DNA of 64,000 bases from Pedococcus badiiscoriae (GTDB taxonomy: Bacteria; Actinomycetota; Actinomycetes; Actinomycetales; Dermatophilaceae): the NCBI RefSeq assembly GCF_013408925.1, contig NZ_JACCAB010000001.1, positions 806,001 through 870,000 on the forward strand, in the 5' to 3' direction. A program made the translations under genes and the position numbers. A model generated the notes under the pieces. The model worked only from the letters and a program-made list of their open reading frames with translations. It was not told the origin of the DNA and did not search any database. Shown here piece by piece: positions 60,213-64,000 of this stretch (the stretch's first letter is position 1; each line of letters begins with the position of its first letter).

Positions 60213-61480
60213 CGAGCAGCCTCCTTCATGATCCACAACCACGAGGCGTCGCTGCCCTCACCTGTGGACGGGGGAAGTGGCACCGATACCTGTGGCGTCG
60301 TCATGCCCAACGATGCTGCCATGCCGGGGGATACGGGTTGGTCACCGAACGCGAACGGGACGGTCGAGTTCGTGCTCGACTGCGGGCCGGGGGCGTTCTG
60401 GGCCCCGCGCACGCTCGTGGCCGAGCCGCGGGGGGCCGTGCAGCGGGCGGAGGTGTTCGCCTTGATGTCGCTGGTCTGGTTCGGCGAGCGGCGGGGGGTG
60501 CCCTGGTAACCCTGCGTGCAGACCGGCGGGTCGTGCGCCAGCGCCAGCCCGAAGTGGGCCGTGCCGTCGCCGGGGACGACCGTGTAGCCGCCGGCCACGA
60601 CATCGGGATAGGTCACCAGGAGCTGCCGGATCCCGTCGACCCGGGCCGTGGTCACCTGGCCGACCGTGATCAGGTTGGCCAGCAGCGCCGCCAGGTTGCC
60701 CCGGTTGTCCCTGATCAGGGTCTCCAGCTCCTTGCTGGCCACGACGCCACGGTCCAGGATCAGGCGCAGGTCCCCGTCCGAGGACTTCAGGGTCTCGGAC
60801 AGGTCGGCGAAGTTCTTGGCGAAGACCTTGACGTTCCCGGCGGTGTCGCGCTGGGTGTCGAGGACGATGCGGCCGTCGTCGATGAGCTTGATCGTCTGGG
60901 GCAGCGCCTCGGTGGCCGACCTGGTCAGCTTGTCACCGCTGTCGATCAGCCGCTGGAGGTCCTGTCCCCCGTCGGCGAACCCCGTGCCGAGCTCGTCGAC
61001 CACGGTGCGCAGGTCCTGCTTGTTCACCGAGTTGACCGTCTGGTCGAGGTTCAGCAGGAGCGTGTCGACGCGCAGCGGGTAGGCCGTGTCCTTGCGGGCG
61101 ATCGTGTCGCCGTTCTTCAGGGACGGACCGCCGTCACTGCGCGGCTGGAAGTCGAGGTACTGCTCACCGACGGCGGAGCGGTTCTCCACGACGACCTTGG
61201 TGTCCTTCGGGATCACTACTCCCCGTTGGATCTTCGCGTCGACGAGCACGCCGTCCTTGGACAGCTTCAGGTCGTCGACCCGGCCCACCGTGACGCCACG
61301 GTAGGTGACCTCGGAGCCGACGAAGATCCCGCCGGACTGCTCGAAGTCTGCCGCGACGTGGTACTGCCCACCGGCCACCTGGTCGTACAGACCGACGTAC
61401 CGGGCGGACAGGACCGAGACGGTGACGAGGGTGAGCAGCAGGAACGCGACGAGCTGGATCTTGACCGTCCGGCGGATCAT
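60209..61480 (-). CDS. MCE-family protein, MceF-like
   Basis: A 423-residue substrate-binding subunit of an Mce lipid transporter. It has an N-terminal membrane anchor (IQLVAFLLLTLVTVSVLSA), the MCE domain (about 35-115) with YRGVTVGRVDDLKL and AVGEQYLDFQP, then a long helical region and a Ser/Pro/Thr-rich tail. It is the last MCE subunit in the run, the MceF position. ATG at 61480 is chosen by the signal-anchor position; it overlaps the previous gene by 4 bp. Confidence 0.88.
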   Translation of the reverse strand: MIRRTVKIQLVAFLLLTLVTVSVLSARYVGLYDQVAGGQYHVAADFEQSGGIFVGSEVTYRGVTVGRVDDLKLSKDGVLVDAKIQRGVVIPKDTKVVVENRSAVGEQYLDFQPRSDGGPSLKNGDTIARKDTAYPLRVDTLLLNLDQTVNSVNKQDLRTVVDELGTGFADGGQDLQRLIDSGDKLTRSATEALPQTIKLIDDGRIVLDTQRDTAGNVKVFAKNFADLSETLKSSDGDLRLILDRGVVASKELETLIRDNRGNLAALLANLITVGQVTTARVDGIRQLLVTYPDVVAGGYTVVPGDGTAHFGLALAHDPPVCTQGYQGTPRRSPNQTSDIKANTSARCTAPRGSATSVRGAQNAPGPQSSTNSTVPFAFGDQPVSPGMAASLGMTTPQVSVPLPPSTGEGSDASWLWIMKEAAR

Positions 61481-62730
61481 GCGGCACCTCCGTAGAGCGA
61501 GCGCCACGACTCGTCCGACGACGAGGACCCCGACGAGCTCGACGGTGGCGGAGCGCCCACGCAGATGATGCCGGGCACGCAGTTGCCCGAGGTGGAGCTG
61601 TGGCTGGGGGTGATCGGCAGGCTCGGGACGCTGACCGAGGGCGTCGGGATCGGCAGGCCGGGAATCGTCGGAAGGCCCGTCGGGACGCCCGTGGGCGGCC
61701 CGGTCGGAAGCCCCATGTTCCCGGCGAGGTTCGCCAGGTTGAGGTCCAGGGTGGCCGACATGTTGGTGTAGTCGCCCTTCATGGCGCCGATGGTCGAGTC
61801 GGAGAAGGGATAGGTCAGCAGCAGCTGCAGGGACTTGGGCAGGTTGTCCCCGGCCTTGGTGAGCTCCCCGAGGATCGGCGTGAGAGCCCTGAGGTTGGCC
61901 GCCGTGTCCGCCTTGCTCTGCTGGATGACCTGGGTGCCGACGGCCCCGAGGCGGCTGAGCGCCTGGAGCATCTGGACCAGCTGCTGGCGCTGGTCGGCGA
62001 GCACCTTGAGACCACCGGGCAGGGCATCGAGGGCCTTGCCGATGTTCTCCTTCTGGGCTGCCAGCTTGGCGGCGAGCGTGTCGATGTTCTCGATGGCGCG
62101 GACGATCTCGGACTTCTGGCTGTCCAGCCCGCCGATGAAGGTGTTGAGCTGGGTGATGACGTCCCTGATCTGCGACTGGTTTCCCCGGGCCGCATTGTTC
62201 AGCTCGGTCTCGATGATCTTCAGCTGGGCCACCCCGCCACCGTTGAGCAGGAGCGACATCGCGCTGAGCACCTCCTCGACCTCCGGGTTGCGACCGGTGT
62301 GGGCGAGGGGGATGTTGTCGCCGTCGCCCAGCCGGCCCTGGGGTGCCGTGGTGGTCGGGGCGGCCAGCTCGACGTACTTCTCACCCAGCAGGGAGGTCTG
62401 CTTGAGCTCCGCGACGGCGTTGTCAGGCAGCTTGACGCTCTTGGGCAGGCGCAGCGTCACCCGGGCCGTCCACCCGTTGAGCTCGATCTTCTCGACCGAA
62501 CCCACCGTCACCTGGTCGACCTTGACCGCCGACTGCGGGACGAGGTCGAGGACGTCGGCGAACTCCGCCGTCACCCGGATGATGTCGCCGCTGTTGGCCG
62601 CCCCGCCGGGCAGCGGCAGGTCGAAGGCGCCCTGACAGCCGCTCACGCCGAGGAGCACCGCACCCACCACCAGGCCGGACAGGGCCTGGCGGGCACGCGG
62701 CATACGCTTCGGTGCTGGCCGGAGGTTCAT
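61477..62730 (-). CDS. MCE-family lipoprotein, MceE-like
   Basis: A 417-residue MCE subunit. The N-terminal signal ends in a lipobox LGVSGC with Cys32 as the lipid-modified residue, the hallmark of MceE. The MCE domain has VDQVTVGSVEKIELNGW and SLLGEKYVELAAP, followed by helical repeats and a Pro/Ser-rich C-terminus with GLPTGPPTGVPTGLPTIPGL. Overlaps of 4 bp at both ends show tight coupling. Confidence 0.9.
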   Translation of the reverse strand: MNLRPAPKRMPRARQALSGLVVGAVLLGVSGCQGAFDLPLPGGAANSGDIIRVTAEFADVLDLVPQSAVKVDQVTVGSVEKIELNGWTARVTLRLPKSVKLPDNAVAELKQTSLLGEKYVELAAPTTTAPQGRLGDGDNIPLAHTGRNPEVEEVLSAMSLLLNGGGVAQLKIIETELNNAARGNQSQIRDVITQLNTFIGGLDSQKSEIVRAIENIDTLAAKLAAQKENIGKALDALPGGLKVLADQRQQLVQMLQALSRLGAVGTQVIQQSKADTAANLRALTPILGELTKAGDNLPKSLQLLLTYPFSDSTIGAMKGDYTNMSATLDLNLANLAGNMGLPTGPPTGVPTGLPTIPGLPIPTPSVSVPSLPITPSHSSTSGNCVPGIICVGAPPPSSSSGSSSSDESWRSLYGGAA

Positions 62731-63995
62731 CGGGACCCTCCCAGCAGGCCGCCCAGGGTCGGGTCGGCGCCGCCCATGACCACGCCGGGGTCGGACTGGC
62801 CGGACTGGCCGGACTGGCCGACCGAGGTGGCCTGCGACTGCGGCAGTGCGGACAACAGGTTGAGGGGCAGCTTCACACCGAGTCCTTGGAGCTGGTTGAG
62901 CAGGGACGCGATCGGCTTGAGCGCCCCGCTGACGGTCTTGCACAAGGACTCCGGCTGACCGCCCTGCACGATGAGCGAGCAGAGCATGTTCTGCAGGGTC
63001 AGGTTCTCGTTGATGTTGGCGCGGGTGTCCAGGGTGCCCGTGGTGTGGTTGTAGGCGTTCTGCAGGTTGCTGACCGCGACCGGGGCGTTGGTGAGCGCCT
63101 CGGCCAGCGCGTCGCGCTGCCGGGCCACCGTGCCGGTGACCGAGGCGAGCTGCCTGAGGTTGGTGGTGAGGCCGGCGCGGTTGTCGCGGACGAACGTGCT
63201 GACCTCGCTCAACGCGACCGCGAGGTTCGCGAGGGCTGCGGCAAGGTCGCCGCGCTCGCCCTCGAGCTGCTGCGACACGCTGGCCAGGTCGCCGTTGAGG
63301 CGCCGCACCTGGCTGTCGTTGGTGGCGAGCATGGTCGTGAAGGTCTGCAGGTTCTTCACGGTGCCGAACAGGTCGTCGCGGCCGCCGGAGAGCGTCGCGA
63401 GCGCGAGGCTGAGGTCGCGGTTGGTGTCGTGCAGCTTCTGGCCCTGGCCACCGAGGTTCGCGGCGCCCGTGTGGAGCACGTCGGCGAAGGCGCCGTGCTT
63501 GTTGGCACCCGTGGGGCCGAGGGCCACGAGCAGGTCGTTCAGGCTCGTGGAGATGCGGTCCAGCTCGACCGGGACCGCCGTGCGGTCCAGGCCGATCCTG
63601 GCGTTGTCCTGCATGACCGGTCCCGCGGTGTATGCCGGGAGCAGCTGGACGTAGCGGTCGCTCACCAGGGAGGGGGCCACGACGGCCGCCTTGGCGTCCG
63701 CGGGCACCTTGTACTTGCGGTCGAACTCGAACGCGACCTCGACCTTGTCGCCCCGGGGAGTCACCTGCGTGACCCTGCCGACCTGGACACCCAGGATGCG
63801 CACGTCCGACCCGGGGAACAGGCCCACCGCCCGGCTGAACTCACCGGTCACGTGGACGGTGTCCTGGCGTGGCCAGAATGCGTAGGCGCCGGCCACCAGG
63901 GCCACCACGACGAGCGCGGCGACGATCCTGGGAATGAGGCCCAGTCGGGGCGCGGTCGGCAGCGAGGGCAGCCGCAGGCCGCTCAGGCGCTTCAT
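62727..63995 (-). CDS. MCE-family protein, MceD-like
   Basis: A 422-residue MCE subunit with an N-terminal anchor (IVAALVVVALVAGAYAFW), the MCE domain with GSDVRILGVQVGRVTQVTP and SDRYVQLLPAY, and a long helical region. Its ATG overlaps what reads as a TGA stop of a further upstream gene at 63995-63997, so the operon continues past the window edge, presumably with mceC, mceB, mceA and yrbE genes. The C-terminal part contains a GQS repeat. Confidence 0.88.
   Translation of the reverse strand: MKRLSGLRLPSLPTAPRLGLIPRIVAALVVVALVAGAYAFWPRQDTVHVTGEFSRAVGLFPGSDVRILGVQVGRVTQVTPRGDKVEVAFEFDRKYKVPADAKAAVVAPSLVSDRYVQLLPAYTAGPVMQDNARIGLDRTAVPVELDRISTSLNDLLVALGPTGANKHGAFADVLHTGAANLGGQGQKLHDTNRDLSLALATLSGGRDDLFGTVKNLQTFTTMLATNDSQVRRLNGDLASVSQQLEGERGDLAAALANLAVALSEVSTFVRDNRAGLTTNLRQLASVTGTVARQRDALAEALTNAPVAVSNLQNAYNHTTGTLDTRANINENLTLQNMLCSLIVQGGQPESLCKTVSGALKPIASLLNQLQGLGVKLPLNLLSALPQSQATSVGQSGQSGQSDPGVVMGGADPTLGGLLGGSR
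62793..62819 (-). repeat. Three 9-bp tandem repeats within mceD
   Basis: GGACTGGCC occurs three times in a row and encodes the QSGQSGQS stretch near the MceD-like C-terminus. Being a multiple of three, copy-number change would keep the frame. Confidence 0.85.
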
Positions 63996-64000
63996 CAGTG

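Overview
This 64 kb window is chromosomal DNA of a high-GC actinobacterium. GC-rich third codon positions, a zinc-type 61-residue S14, L17 with a C-terminal add-on domain, DUF4245 beside xseB/glpX, class II GlpX, an mce operon and many probable leaderless mRNAs all point to Actinomycetota. Gene order and protein style look like Micrococcales, possibly Intrasporangiaceae; that last step is inference. I see no tRNA or rRNA gene, insertion sequence, prophage or CRISPR array.

Layout. 0-13.7 kb is metabolism: the rmuC 3' end, a cytochrome P450, ispH, a secreted protein of unknown function, xseA-xseB, a DUF4245 protein, glpX, a PfkB sugar kinase, class I fumarase, beta-carbonic anhydrase, ohr, an lhgO gene broken by one extra base, and glmM. 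rplM-rpsI sit at 13.9-14.9 kb. 15.1-24.6 kb is an accessory block: three regulators (ArsR-like, MarR, TetR), each beside an exporter or a cupin, plus a secreted alpha-amylase, an ABC-F ATPase and a secreted barrel-like protein. It separates truA from rplM-rpsI-glmM, genes usually found together. 24.6-58.5 kb holds the main gene-expression cluster on the minus strand: rpoB-rpoC, rpsL-rpsG-fusA-tuf, rpsJ to rplO, secY-adk-map-infA-rpmJ, rpsM-rpsK-rpsD-rpoA-rplQ, then truA. It is interrupted by plus-strand genes: a lactate-monooxygenase-like enzyme plus an acetyltransferase between tuf and rpsJ, and a transporter between rplQ and truA. 58.9-64 kb is the 3' half of an mce lipid-uptake operon (mceD-, mceE-, mceF-like and two Mce-associated proteins), ending at a terminator just before the rpoB promoter.

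Non-coding structure is the most interesting part. (1) The 7-mer GTATGCC/GGCATAC occurs about 33 times by eye, in all reading frames and between genes. It forms the arms of strong palindromes placed at boundaries inside the ribosomal and RNA polymerase operons. (2) Leaders of rpsJ and rpsL share a 25-nt element with two mismatches, and a related element lies in the rplM leader. (3) Two loci carry 15-bp tandem repeats that copy the stop codon in frame. (4) A TANNNT-like box lies exactly 6-7 nt before the start codon of about a dozen genes. (5) Regulator genes have clear operator-like repeats. I did not find a whole new defence or biosynthetic system.
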